From Typhlomys cinereus (lineage: Eukaryota > Chordata > Mammalia > Rodentia > Platacanthomyidae): a stretch of 64,000 nucleotides of DNA. Shown here in pieces: positions 47,299-58,922 of the stretch. The stretch lies in assembly GCA_023101885.1 (NCBI GenBank), contig JALPQD010000138.1:984542-1048541 (forward strand), in the 5' to 3' direction. Both the position numbers and the translations under genes were made by a program. Numbering within the stretch: the first letter of the stretch is position 1; each line of letters begins with the position of its first letter. The notes beneath the pieces were generated by a model. The model was not told the origin of the DNA. It searched no databases and saw only the letters and a program-made list of their open reading frames with translations.

Positions 47299-48629
47299 CT
47301 AAGGAAGGCAACATAAATTATGAAATTAATACTGCAATGTTAAACAGACCAGTCAGGCTTATTAGCCTTCTAAGACTACAGCTCAGGTGATTATTTCAAA
47401 AGCAGATTTGTGAATAATAGCAGTGCTATCCAGCAGTGCTATCCATTTCACGGCTGTTTAATGCCAAGGGACACTTGTTATTTGTGGAATATTTCTGGAG
47501 AGCTTCCAGCGCACCTTCTGCTGGGGAAATGTCCCTCACACAATTCCTGGGAATCAACCTCTGTGATTCAGGGACTCTTCCAGAAGGAGAGGAGGAGGCT
47601 AGTTTAGAATCTTTAAACTGCTTGGCTAAAGCTTGACTTTGATTTTGACAGAAAGGTCTTGGCAGAAACTTGGACTCCACAGTATCTCAGGTAATCAGAT
47701 AGGACCATTTGCATGTAAATGTCCAGACTGGCTTAAACTCCTTGTTTCTCAGGAGCCCAAAGAAAATACAATTCGGTGAAAGGGATTAGAATCTGGGGCA
47801 AAAGAAAACCTGCATGTCTCTCCTCCAATCCTCTCCAGGGACTTTGAATTTATCACCTCAGTTGTTTTTGAATGAATCTGCTGCATGGTTACTCACTGGT
47901 ATCCAAAGGTTGATCTATGCACCTTAGTTGTAAACATGCAGAGTCCTGGCCCTCTACCCCAGAGATTCTCAGCTAGCCCATGGAGCAGAGTACCGAAGAA
48001 TGAGTATTTTAAACACACTGCATGTTGTTTCCTGTTCGCACACAAGCCGAGGGATGCAATTATGTATACAATTATACCAGAAGGTTGCCATGAACAAGTG
48101 GACTGTTGAGTCTCACCAGCGCTATGGAAACCGGCATGTTCAGCTGGGAGTCATGCTGGAGATTGCCACAGAGCTAGGTAAAGGGTTAGTGGCTGTGGCT
48201 TGGCTGAATGAGCGCCTCACTGGGAGGAACAGCAACAGAAAGAAGGTACCGCACTTCCTGGACCAGGACAGGCGGTCGGCCTTCTAGGGCAGGGGCCCAA
48301 GGGCGCACAATGTGCCTCCATGATCATCCAAACCAGGTGCGAGAGACCAGGAAGAAGCGAGAAGCCCAATGCTGTCTGTGCACAAGGCCAGGAATGCACT
48401 CGGCACCCGATCTTGCACGCCCCGCCCACTCCCTATGGGCGTAACCAGTTGCGGCGTTGCCAGGCAACCGCTCCCCAGCGTCCCCGTGCCCTGCATGGAG
48501 ATGCCAACCCGCAGCAGATACCGTCCCATCTAAACCAAGGGGTCCAAACCAAGAACCTCTGCTAGGTGTTGAGGGTCTGGCCAGGACCAGGTCCCAAGGA
48601 ACCACTCCAGGGCCACCCTGCGAACTGAC
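47299..48629 (-). other. TTC12: Likely first intron of TTC12
   Basis: Noncoding between the start exon and the candidate first exon. The left part (47299-48100) shows nothing recognisable. The right part is GC-rich promoter sequence with the X-box. Confidence 0.45.
48456..48468. promoter_or_regulatory. RFX X-box, perfect palindrome GTTGCCAGGCAAC
   Basis: A 13-bp site with two perfect 6-bp half-sites around a central A, identical to the idealised binding site for RFX dimers. RFX factors drive ciliary genes (known), and TTC12 is a motile-cilia gene. It lies inside the CpG-rich promoter, about 1.2 kb upstream of the ATG. Confidence 0.8.
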
Positions 48630-48690
48630 CTGAAGCGTCCAAGGCTGGACAGGAAGTGGAGGCTGAGGGCGTCGGAACCTGACTGGCCTC
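48630..48690 (-). other. TTC12: Candidate noncoding first exon of TTC12
   Basis: A strong donor, CAG/gtcagt, ends at 48630 just downstream (minus sense) of the GC-box cluster, and a 5' UTR exon is required by the acceptor at 47299. The 5' limit is a guess. An alternative donor CTG/gtgaga ends an exon at 48117, so this assignment is tentative. Confidence 0.35.
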
Positions 48691-48699
48691 GGCTAGGGC

Positions 48700-48765
48700 A
48701 GGGGCGGGGCTAGAGGCGGGATAGGGGCGGGGCAAGGGCGGGGCAAGGGCGGGGCAAGGGCGGGG
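48700..48765. promoter_or_regulatory. Cluster of six or so GC boxes in near-tandem array
   Basis: GGGCGG-type Sp1/KLF sites recur about every 11-13 bp. The central part is an exact 11-bp tandem unit aagggcggggc repeated three times. It is the core of the TTC12 promoter and also a small minisatellite whose copy number may vary. Confidence 0.75.
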
Positions 48766-48900
48766 TGTGGGCTCGCGGGACCTGGAGCGCGCGCACCGCC
48801 AAGCTTGACACCAAGTTAGAAGCTGGGCTGTTTCTTAGGAACCAGAGAAGGCGGAAGAAACAAAGCGCGGGTTTCAGCGACGCTCGGTTCTTTTAAGGAC

Positions 48901-51900
48901 AAGGGAATGCCCATTGGTTTGCTGTGGTCGGCCCACCAAATCAGCCTCCCATGTACTTGGAGAAGATCGCGTTGAAAGTGACTCCGGTGTTGTTTATTCT
49001 CAAGTGTGTGGATTTAACGACAGTAGTGTACCCTCCTCTGCTATCTCATTTATAAAATGAGAATATGGAATTTTCTTGAAAGGCTTACGATTAAGGTGCC
49101 TGGATCCTGTCTGCAGGAATAGGCACAGAGCCCTAGGGTGTAGTACAGCATAGATTCGGGACGCGTTTATTCATACTTTGAGCACACGTGTACATCCTGA
49201 AAGGGATTTCCATCTTAGAAAAAAACAAAACAAAATACGGGAGGAAGCAGCCTGCTCTTGTCACAGCCCAAATCGTCTCCCACCACCGTACCTTCTCCAC
49301 GGTGATGGACTACACCATCAAACCATAAGCCAAAAATAAAATCTTCCTCCGTTAAGTTGCCTCTTGCTGGTTATTTGGTCACAGCAATATGAAAAAGCAC
49401 CCACTGTATCTTCTGTGCCGCATGGGAAGTCTTGTGTTTCTTTTGCTACTAACACTTAGTATTCGCGCTACTGCTAGGTATGAGATCTTGAGCTTGGCTT
49501 GGATTTGGACTCCCTAAGCGACACACCTCCTGAAGTTCCTTAATCTCTTTATGCCTTCATTTCTCCGCCAATGAAATGGACTTGTCAAGTGAGATCTATC
49601 CCAAAGATTTGTATGAGAGGGACAGAGTAATAGGACAATTCATGCATTCGGGATAATCATAGAGCATGGCCCATGCCCAGGAAAAGCTATTCATTATTAT
49701 CACAACTGTTGACATTAGTTAGAATAGTGCCTCTGAGCCTGTACATAGGTGTTTCCTGGGGATCTTGTGAACATGTACCTGGGTCAGCAGGCCTGCTGTT
49801 GGTCTGAGGTTCTGTGGCGGTGTGCTCTGTGGACCATGTATCATACTGAGTAGGAAAAAGCAGACACTTTCTTCTGTGCTGGGCATGCACTGGTGGACAC
49901 GTGGTACCAAGTCTCTAGACTTAAGGAGCTTATCACCCAGGAAGGTAAACATCAACACTCACTTAAGTTTGTGTTGTGATGAAGTGTCATAAGAAGTAAA
50001 AGGCAAAACCCAGTCAGCTAGTCTTCAACTGTGGAAATCGTCCGTGATGAATTGGGAATATGAGCAGACTTGGGACAGTTGAGGAAGGACAGGAAAGTTC
50101 CTGAGCAGTCAGGATGGAGCTTGGCATGGGCAAGGGACCCCCAGAGGCCGTGCTTGGCTTTGCACTGAGAGCAAGCGGCAGCGAAGCTGCATGAAGTCAG
50201 AGCCAGAGGCTCTGCAAAGCTGCATGAAAGCATGGGCTGGATCCTAATGGCCACCGGAAGCGCTTGTGCATTTCCAGCAGAGAAGTGAGGTGCTGATTTT
50301 CTTTCCAAGAAAGTTACTAAAGCTGCAACATAGAAAGAATTTGAAGATAGGGAAGAAGGTCGCTGGAGATGGTGGTATAAGCAGTGGGACTAGAGGTGGG
50401 TTCCAGAAGCATCTTAGAAGATGCATTCACAATACAGAAGTACCAGCAACGACATTGGGTTTCTGGCTTGAATCACAGATGGGTTGAGAAAGAGAAAGAA
50501 GAGAACAAACAGAGAAAAGGTGAGTTCTAATCTCTAAATCTGAAGGTGACTTCTAATCTCTAAAGATGAGTTCTAATCTGTCATACAAAAATGTCTATAG
50601 ATTATCCAAGGGTAGATTTTTGAGTAAATTGAAATTTTCCCTTTACCATTTATTCTCCTCTTCAGATCTTTCACCTTCTGTAAAAGCAGGGCACAAGACA
50701 CCCCAAAGAGACTGCTTCCCAGCTTTCCTTAGCTACCACTGCTGTGGTTTAAGTGTGAAATGTTCCCTATCTCCTGTTTTGAACACTTTAGCACTAACTG
50801 GCAAGCTGTTTTGAGAGGCTGCGAAAACTTCAGAATATAGAGCCTCACTGGAAGAAGTAGGCCTTGAGGTTTGTAGCCCTGCCCGAGTCCTGTCTCGCTT
50901 TGATAATTTTGACTTTAAGATTAAGCAAAGAAGAAGCTGAAGGGATTTAACCCTATATCGTCTCTCTCTAGAAAGAATTCAACAATCATGCTGGATTTCT
51001 TTCTCCTAAACCAATATTTTATGTCAAAACAAACAAACAAAGAAACAAACAAGCAAACAAAAAGCACCTAATATCCTTGCATCTTGGATTCTCAGGACCC
51101 CAAGTGTGTGTGTCCACTGGGGGCAAGCATCTTTCCTTGAATTTCTGTCCTAAGAAACTGACACATAAATCTTATCAGCAGCCATGATATATGCACAGGC
51201 TTGCAGAACTGTTTGGTGCTAGACACATATGTTATTTAATCTAGGTGTCTTAGGGGCTCTGTGAGGTCTTGCTTTCATTGACTAGACCAGCGTTTTGAGA
51301 TTACAAGACGGGAACCTGTTAGCCGGGTACTCCTTACCTTATGCCTATCTCCTAATATGCCCAGGAGAGCCTTTAGTCTCTGCTGCAATGGCTACCTGCA
51401 GACAACCCCCAACGCCACGAGAATGGTGTCCTCCAAGATTTCCATTAGAAATGGGTGTTGTGTGTGGTGTGTGGTTGTGTGTGTGTGTGTGTGTGTGTTG
51501 GGGGGTGGGTGACTGCAAAAATGTCCTCTTTAAGACTTTCTGTGAGTTAGGAGACTCCTGCCCAGAAGTGGAAAAGTCCATGCTAGCTTGGAATGGTGGT
51601 GGAGTGGAGCAGTGCTGCCACCGTGTGGGCAGAATGGCTTAGACAACACCACAGCGTGGGGAAAGGCTGCGACTCTGTTCACCTAGGTTGTCTGGCGTTC
51701 ATTCAATGCCTGGCAAGGCTCCTCCTATGGCCGCTTCCCAGGGTTGCTTCTCTGGACAATGGATTAGACAAGGTCAACAGTTGAGGCTGTGAAGAAGTTC
51801 ATCACTGAAGCCTTGTTTACTAAGATGCTTGGTCACACACCTGAGGGTGATTGCTGTCACCTGAGCTTTCTAAAGGCACATTAGCTTCGCCCGGTGGAAT

Positions 51901-52040
51901 TTTCTTTATCACTTAAGTTTGGGGGCCAAAGGACACAGAGAGATTTTTAAGACCCCAGAGGTCCGCATACACAGGTCCCACTGAAATTGCTAGGAAGGAC
52001 TGGAAATACATGTGCTTAGTAAACAGCTTTTTGTGGTTGT
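48901..52040. other. Intergenic upstream of TTC12, first part
   Basis: Contains an LTR-like 3' fragment (about 49230-49400), a possible diverged LTR (about 50740-51180), an (AAAC)n tract (51030-51060) and a (GT)n tract (about 51474-51498). No gene is supported. Confidence 0.5.
49230..49400 (+). repeat. LTR-like 3' fragment
   Basis: gtgatggactacaccatcaa, ccataagccaaaaataaaat, then gttaagttgcctcttgctgg and ggtcacagcaatatgaaaaa, the usual end of a rodent solo LTR or related repeat. Confidence 0.5.
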
Positions 52041-52047
52041 CTTTTGT

Positions 52048-52442
52048 CATAGTTAGGCACAGGTGTCAACTTGACTGTTGAGCTCTGGGCACATTTGTAG
52101 AGAATTAATGGTTGCGTTAAGCCCAGAGCAAACCCGAAAGAGATTTGTCTAACTGACGAGGAAGGCCCAGCCCATGGTGGGTGGGACTAGGCCCAGGAAT
52201 AAAAGATGGAGGGCTCGTTGAAGGAGTTAACATCCTTCTGTACACTTGGCCAGTAAGGATGGCCCATCTCTCAGCCATTATGTGGTGATAGTATGGCCAG
52301 CTCCCTCGGCCCTGTTGGTGCATGCTCTCCTGTCAAGCTGGGCTGAGAACTGTAACCAGTAATCATAAGAGGAAATAAATCCCTTGTTCCCTTGAGCTGT
52401 TTGATGATCATTTATTGGCAACCATGCAGACGAACTGCAACA
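52048..52442 (+). repeat. Interspersed repeat, copy 2
   Basis: Second copy of the 41505-41925 family, with tcatagttaggcacaggtgt at the start, atggtgggtgggactaggcc in the middle and gcagacgaactgcaac at the end. Confidence 0.65.
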
Positions 52443-52603
52443 TCTTTGTATCAGGATTTTAGTACTGAATTAGAAACATACAATAAATACTTTATCCCCA
52501 CAGCAAGGCCAGTAATGTTTCGATGCATTTCCTTTCTAGTCTTTCTTTCATTTCTTATGTGCATATGGGTTGTTAGTATGTATTAATATTTACATGTAGA
52601 TGG

Positions 52604-52606
<3 letters not shown>

Positions 52607-52640
<34 letters not shown>
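52607..52640. repeat. (GT)n tract
   Basis: Pure GT dinucleotide run that begins a minus-orientation SINE extending to about 53055. Confidence 0.9.
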
Positions 52641-52643
<3 letters not shown>

Positions 52644-52670
52644 CTGAGGGTGATATCAGGAATCATCCTC

Positions 52671-52953
52671 AATGGCTCTTCCTACCTTACTGTCTTGTGG
52701 CTGGGTCCCTAAACCCAGAGCTTGCTGATAAAACTAGTCTGGCTAGTTATCCAACTCGGGATTCCGCTCTGGGGGTTCGCAGGCTCCACTTTCCGGGGCT
52801 GGCATTACATTCTGAATGGCTCTTCCTACCTTACTGTCTTGTGGCTGGGTCCCTAAACCCAGAACTTGCTGATAAAACTAGTCTGGCTAGTTATCCAACT
52901 CGGGATTCCGCTCTGGGGGTCGCAGGCTCCACTTTCCGGGGCTGGCATTACAA
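52671..52953. repeat. 144-bp tandem duplication
   Basis: Unit 1 is 52671-52814 and unit 2 is 52815 to about 52953. They are almost identical, with one lost base and a couple of substitutions seen by eye. Confidence 0.92.
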
Positions 52954-53405
52954 GCAGGCTGCCACGCCCACTCATCGTTTTACCTAGGATCTGGGGATTT
53001 GAATCCTTACTTGAGTGGCAAGAGCTTTAACTGCTGAGCCCTCTGTCTAGCCTTGTCTACTTATTTTTTTTCTACTTGTGCCTTTATACTTCCATCCATT
53101 TCACAAACACACTGAGCAGCTCCCTGGTGGTGACGTGGGGCGGGGAAGGAATACGAAGACAGTAGTGAGAAGTCCCGAGGATGGTGGCCTCAAGGAGATG
53201 ACGCTCTTCCGTGTGAACCATCAAGGAAGGTCTTTATGATACAGTGGTGTGAATTCTCCAGCAAGATTTACACAAGCTCAACATAAGCTTAATCAGGGCG
53301 AGGAGCTACAGGGATTTGCTAGTTGAGCAAAGCACTGTGGGAAGAGAACAAAGGAAGGTGGTTCTGGGAAATGTAGTTTCCAGCAAAGCAAATCGACCGT
53401 GTATC

Positions 53406-53428
53406 TTTTTTTTTTTTTTTTTTTTTTT
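53406..53428. repeat. Poly(T) run of 23
   Basis: Uninterrupted T run that could be the tail of a minus-strand retroposon, though no body is clear beside it. Confidence 0.85.
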
Positions 53429-54515
53429 AAATCGCACCATCTCCTGACAACCCATCTTGAGAAGTCGCAGGGTTGAATCTGTCACATCCCTGTGTGTACT
53501 GCATGCAGTTCTCTGGAGAGCTGCTGTGTTCCTAACTCTTTAACTCCCAGGAGAAAGTCAGTTCAGGTGAGCAAGGATCATGTCTGTTTTGGAGCCCACT
53601 GAATATCTAGCTCCCCAGAACAGTGACTTCATTCAGTCCGCTATAAAAAAAAATAATATAGACATGAGTGCAGGGTTTACAAATAACGAAATCCTATTCT
53701 TCACGGCTCCTGAAGTCCATCATCAAGGCCCAGGAAGATGGCATCTGGTGAGGATTTGCTTTCCAGTCCAAGAGTATCATCTTCTTGCTGATCTGTCACA
53801 TGCTAGAAGGGGTGAGCAGGCTCTCCTGGCTGTGGTTTATAAGCACAGCCAAAGCTTCTCTTGTGTCTGACTTGTTCCCTCAAAGACCTAATGCATCCCA
53901 TTGGGAAGTAGGATTCTGATATGCACTTCAGATCAGGGCGTCCAGAGCGTACAGGGAGTGGCTTGTGGCATTGAATAAATGACTTTGACAATTCTCTGCA
54001 TTGGGGACCTATTCCGACACCCGGCTTCCACATGCAGATTTTTTAAAGAGGAACTCATATTTGCTTCCAAGCAGCAGCTCCTCACTCACATTGATCTCAG
54101 TGATGTTCAGTGCGTTGGTTTGTGAGACTGAAAGTGCAGAGACTTTTCAAGCCTGGACAATCCCTGGTTCTCTGGGGTGAATATGTTCTGCTTCCTGCAC
54201 TTTTGTTTTAGTCTTGTACAACTTTTCCCTTGGGATTGTGGATGGAAATTAAGACCTCCTTATGGGCTCAAAGCAAGATTTTTTTATTTTATTTTAGGGG
54301 TTTCCTTAAAAGTTTTAGAAGTGAAAGGAACAATTTCCACCCTATTCAAATCAAAATGCTATCAAGAGACAGATACAAAATGAATCTGGGCCCTGGGGAG
54401 ACCCAGCCAGGTGGATGCTGAGTTCAAACCACTCTGGGTTATGTAGTAAATGCAAAGACCAAAGCTGGTCTCAAAAAACAATCAAACAAAAGAAAGCCAA
54501 AAACAGAAGAGGAAG

Positions 54516-54600
54516 GGAGAGAGAGACAGAGACAGAGACAGAGACAGAGACAGAGAGAGAGGCAGAGAGAGAGAGAGAGAGAGGCCGAGAGAGAGAGAAT
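54516..54600. repeat. (GAGACA)n and (GA)n purine tract
   Basis: Hexamer repeats agagac/gagaca pass into GA dinucleotides. Confidence 0.85.
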
Positions 54601-54715
54601 GAATCAGTTCCATCTGGGTAGATGCATTTGTCCACTCCAGATATGTCGTGAGGCTTAAGAGATAATATTTCAAACTGTCTGGTACATAGTAAGCGCTCAA
54701 TTAATGGGAGTTACT

Positions 54716-54975
54716 GGGACTGAAGAAGTGGCTCAAGGGTTAAGCCTCTGCCTTGCAGGCAGAATGTCCTGAGTTCTGATCCTAGATCCCACGTATAGAC
54801 ACAGGGCGGAAGCAGGGGCGGCCTGCACTTCTGGTTCTGGTAGGGCGGAGCCTGTGAATCCCGGGGCGGAGCCTGTGAATCCCGGGGCGGAGCCTGTGAA
54901 TCCCGGGGCAGAGTAAACAAGGAGGAGGTGGAGGTGGTCCATGGTGGTTCCTGAATTCGCCTGTGATTCTACACA

Positions 54976-55011
<36 letters not shown>

Positions 55012-55057
55012 GGCACACATGCACACACACAATTGAATAAATAATAATAATAATAAA
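54716..55057 (+). mobile_element. Young tRNA-headed SINE, 17-bp target duplication, internal triplication
   Basis: Exact target duplication aattaatgggagttact at 54699-54715 and 55058-55074. A box region aagtggctcaagggttaagc, B box region tgtcctgagttctgatccta. A 21-bp body unit is repeated three times at 54846-54908. Tail is (CA)n (about 54972-55009), then (AAT)n. Confidence 0.92.
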
Positions 55058-55074
55058 AATTAATGGGAGTTACT

Positions 55075-56536
55075 ATAATAATAGTGAATATTATTATAAA
55101 ATTTTGTAGTTATTCATATTTCATGAAAGTATACACTGTAGGAATTACTTCTTTCAAAGTTGAGCAAATGCTTAGTCAAGCAGTAATGGAGAAAAAGAAG
55201 GAGGAGGTAGAAGAGGAAAAGGAGAAGAAGAGGAGGAGTAGGAAAAGGAGAGGAGTGAGTGGTTGGCTTTCTGCGTGTGCCCAAGTTGGAGGAAAAAAAA
55301 AAAATCCCGATTTTCCTGTTATTCTCAGGAACTCCACTGGGTGGCAGTCTTTGCCTACTCTGTGCCCTTCCCAGCCAGGTTCCATCAGCTTGGTCACTAC
55401 AGTGTCCCTGAATACAGTATGGACATGTGGCCAGTGCTTAATAAATACCATGAATTAGCACGTATATGAAAGAAAATTCCACATTTTCTTCTCTTGCTGA
55501 GTGTTGGACTCATGGCTTCTGAGGGGGCAAGTGCGGTTCTAGCAAGTTCTTTCTTTGGGGGCTGTCATGGCATCACATACTGTCCAGCTCCTCTGGGAGT
55601 CCTGACCTTTGCAAATCACCACTGGGAATTTGATGAACTGCTGGTCCTTGGAAGGCGAACTTGAACAATGACTTCGATCACGTATCCAACCCCCTGACGC
55701 ACCACTGAAATCTTTCGTACACATTTCTGTAGATGGGAGCTTTTCCGTTCCTAGGACAGAGGAGTCCCGCCGTGTGGCTGGAGAGGAGAATAGCCACTGT
55801 CCCAAGCCTGTGTGATGTGGTGCAGGGCGCCTACAAGACATCTACACTCTTTCTTCTTCTGGTCTGTGGAGGTGGAGGGAAAGGGCCGGGTCTCTGCACT
55901 GTGACTCCCGGCAGGTGTGTCGCTGCCCACGAACCCCAAAGTTCCCCCAGCTGTGTCTCACTGCCACTGCCACGTTCCCAAGTGACTCTAGATGGTTCCT
56001 GTCATCAGGAGGAGCCATGGATTGATGGGGCTCTGTGAGCTACTTCGTTCTACGCTGTGGTGGCTGCAAGCTCACCTGCTCAGGAAAAGGAGACGGCACA
56101 CACGGATGGATACCTGGACCCAGAGACTGCAAAGCCTTCCAGGTCACACCTTGCCTCCCTACCCAGAGGCTCGCTCCTTGGAGAGACCACTCCATGGAGT
56201 CCCCGGGCTAAGCTTGTGGCGCTCGGGCCCTTTGCAAATGGGACCGATGGGCCCAGGAGCACGGCTCCTGCCTTCACTTGCTCTTCTCTCTTCTAGGCGT
56301 CCCAACGCTGCCACAATCACGGAGGAGCTGAGCATTGGCTGGACCTCATGGCCAGCCTGGGGGAGGAAAGGGGGTGTGGACCCATAGCCAGGTGCAGCAA
56401 GGCAGAGCAGAGTCTCCTGAGCCACATGAACCCTATGGCCGGACCCCAAGGGAACTTCCCCTTGGGTGTTGGACAGCGGCATGGTTGTGTGGCTCTAACC
56501 AAAGGGCATCCTCCCTGGACAGATGTACTGTCTGTA

Positions 56537-56585
<49 letters not shown>

Positions 56586-57720
56586 ATAGACATATAGACA
56601 TGCACACACATACAGATAGGACGAGGCTGGCTAGGGTCATATTTATATATGAATATGCACATACACACACAAACCCAGATGAATATGTATATATGTCCAT
56701 GTGCATGCACATGTATAAACACACACATATGAATCTAAGCTAGTACCCATGGCTAGGGTGCATATGTAAATATGGACGTTTGCAGGCATGTGCATACAGG
56801 CGCATGCGCACACTTGCGCGCGCACACACACTGCACACACACATACACACACAGATGAACCCAGGCAGGTAGTCATAGCTAAGGTGCACACGGATGTAGA
56901 TATGTGTGTATGTGTGCATTATTGCTTCAGTAGTGCATTTATTCCCTCAGTCATTTGTGATGCTAGCAAATATCAAATCCCCTCTTTGCAGTGGGCATTG
57001 CATAAGGAGGTCTCAGGGTAACAGCACAAATGAGACAGGTGCAGGATGCATCCTGGAAGAGTTTGGAGTCCAGTAGGAAAGAGACATCGAGAGACGACTT
57101 GCAGCATGGGGCATTAGGATAAAAGCAAGTGGTATGTTGAGGATATTTCAGATGATCCTACAGGTACCTGCCACAGTACCAGGGCCAAACGCTGGTGTCC
57201 TGAGGCCAGGTGTTGCCTTATTGAAAGCGTGGGGTCCCAGGCTACCTAAGATGCTGGTACGGGAAAGGTTAGTCCAGGCAACAGCAGCTACATATTGCAA
57301 AGCACCTCAATATTTTAACAACCCGATATCACCCATCTGGAAGGTGCCAGCTGTGTAGCTGGAAGGGAGCCTGGGTTAGATGACGGGACAGGCTTGTGTG
57401 ATAGGAAGATACTTAAACCGAGAGCTGAGGATGGAGTCCGGGTCCTGTGTGGTCATGCAGGTCCTAGAGGACTTCTGACAGAGCAAGCACGTGGGCATGT
57501 GAGGCCTTGGATGGGGGAAAGGGCAAGACTGAGGAGGACCTTCGATCTTCTCCTTCTTTGACACCTGCACTGAGGAGATATGTGATAGTTACCAGTGGAG
57601 ATGGACTTCGGGGCATAGTTAGGGGGAGTCTCACCAGGGACATTAAGTGGTTATTGACAGGAGCCTGGTGCATGTCTGTTACCCCAGCTCTCAGGATGCT
57701 AAACACAAGGAGTATGAGCT
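55075..57720. other. Intergenic, no gene supported
   Basis: Contains purine-rich (AGG/AAG)n at 55190-55256, a (GT)n at 56538-56584 and imperfect CA/TA repeats to about 56910. 55470-56400 is moderately GC-rich with overlapping open frames but no recognisable protein or splice structure. Confidence 0.45.
56538..56910. repeat. (GT)n followed by imperfect CA/TA minisatellite-like field
   Basis: Pure (GT)n at 56538-56584. The gaatatgcacatacacacac/atgaatctaagctagtaccc type segment recurs loosely, with ggctagg motifs near 56627, 56751 and a related form near 56875. Confidence 0.7.
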
Positions 57721-57741
57721 AGAGTCCATCCTGGGCTATAG

Positions 57742-57744
<3 letters not shown>

Positions 57745-57837
<93 letters not shown>

Positions 57838-57839
57838 AC
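57745..57839. repeat. Compound (CT)n(CA)n microsatellite
   Basis: About 68 bp of pure CT followed by about 27 bp of CA, the longest microsatellite in the window. Confidence 0.95.
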
Positions 57840-57894
57840 TTGAGGTCTGGGATCTTAATTCAATGAAGACTAAATGTGTGTGCGGCACATGTAG

Positions 57895-58225
57895 CACGTG
57901 TTAGGGTGTATGTGCACATGCATGAGTACGTGCACCTCTGCGTGCTTGCATGTGGAGGCTGGAGATGGACTGCCAAGTGTCTTCCTTGATTGTTCTTCTT
58001 TCCTTTTCCTGAGACACTGGGGCTGACTGAACTTGGGGCTCACTGATTTGGCGACACTGTCCGGCCAGTGAACTCTGGGGAATCTTCCTGTCTCTGTCTC
58101 CCGCGTGTTGGCATTACAGGCGAGTGTTGACATGCCTGACTTTTTACATCAGTTCTAGGGACCTGAATTCAGGTCATCATGCTTGTGTGGCAAGCATTTG
58201 ATTGGCTGAGCCATTTCTCTAGTCT
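57895..58225 (-). repeat. B2/tRNA-type SINE, minus orientation (diverged)
   Basis: GTGC-rich left part, tggaggctggagatggactg, a B1-like gcgtgttggcattacaggcg and a head-like gattggctgagccatttctc at the right. Confidence 0.5.
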
Positions 58226-58855
58226 AGAGATCAAATTTTGGCCCTTTTTTTAACTTTACAATGGCAAATTCATTTCAATGTTAAATAATCGCTCATTTCA
58301 TAGTTTCTCCAGGGTCTTACTTACCTTGCAAGCTTGACGGAAGAAGCCAGAAGAGTAAGGTTCCTGTGACTGAAGCATCCCTTCCCTGTGGGTGCAAGAG
58401 ATGCATTCACATTTCAAGCTCTCAGGGGAGGTTTGAGACTCTAGTACTGATCCCTACGCATGCTGTGCTCACTCCTGTCCAAACACACCTGGATAAAGTG
58501 CAGTTTATGGATTAGCACAGTAAGAAGCTAACGACAGTTATTAATGAAATACTGTTATGACACCTTATATAATGAAATACATTTCATCTTGCTGTTCAGA
58601 AACACAGGCAACTTAAAACTCATGAGAGGTTTATTCCTAGAATTTCCCACTTCATGTTTTTGGGCTGGGGGTAGCCACACACAACAAAGCCCAGAAGTTG
58701 AAATAGGGGAGAGGGGCTTGGGGCACTGCTGGTCTTGGAATGAGAACTCTCTCCTGTTTTTAGGAATCTGCTTCAGTATTATTGCCAAGAGATGTCTTTC
58801 CCCAGCGTCCTATGTAGCAGGGTGGCTTCCACTTCATGAGATGTGTGTATCTCTT

Positions 58856-58874
58856 TTTTTTAATTATTTATTCA

Positions 58875-58922
<48 letters not shown>

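Larger units (their letters stand above)
48230..48900 (-). promoter_or_regulatory. TTC12: TTC12 CpG-rich promoter region
   Basis: This is the only GC- and CpG-rich stretch of any size in the window, and it sits about 1-1.5 kb upstream of the start exon. It contains GC boxes (48700-48765), an ETS-like aggaagtg (about 48651-48658), an alternating GCGC tract near 48787, a CCAAT box on the minus strand (48913-48917, at its edge) and an RFX X-box (48456-48468). No TATA box is obvious. This fits a TATA-less dispersed promoter. Confidence 0.75.
52607..53058 (-). repeat. tRNA-headed SINE, minus orientation, with internal duplication
   Basis: GT tail, tgagggtgatatcaggaatc, a body duplicated at 52671-52814 and 52815-52953, then a head at gctgagccctctgtctagcc. 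Confidence 0.6.

Noticed and set aside
54846..54908. Three regularly spaced 21-bp repeats that could recall a CRISPR array
   Set aside because: No spacers, units are directly abutting, and they lie inside a mammalian SINE.
55992..56387. 131-codon plus-strand open frame in a GC-richer intergenic stretch
   Set aside because: Low-complexity composition, open in several frames on both strands, no homology recognised and no promoter features nearby.
56317..56743. Frames rich in Cys-Val, His-Thr or Ser-Leu
   Set aside because: Direct translations of (GT)n, (CA)n and (CT)n repeats. Similar false frames occur at 24531-25040, 57647-57904 and 58544-58921.
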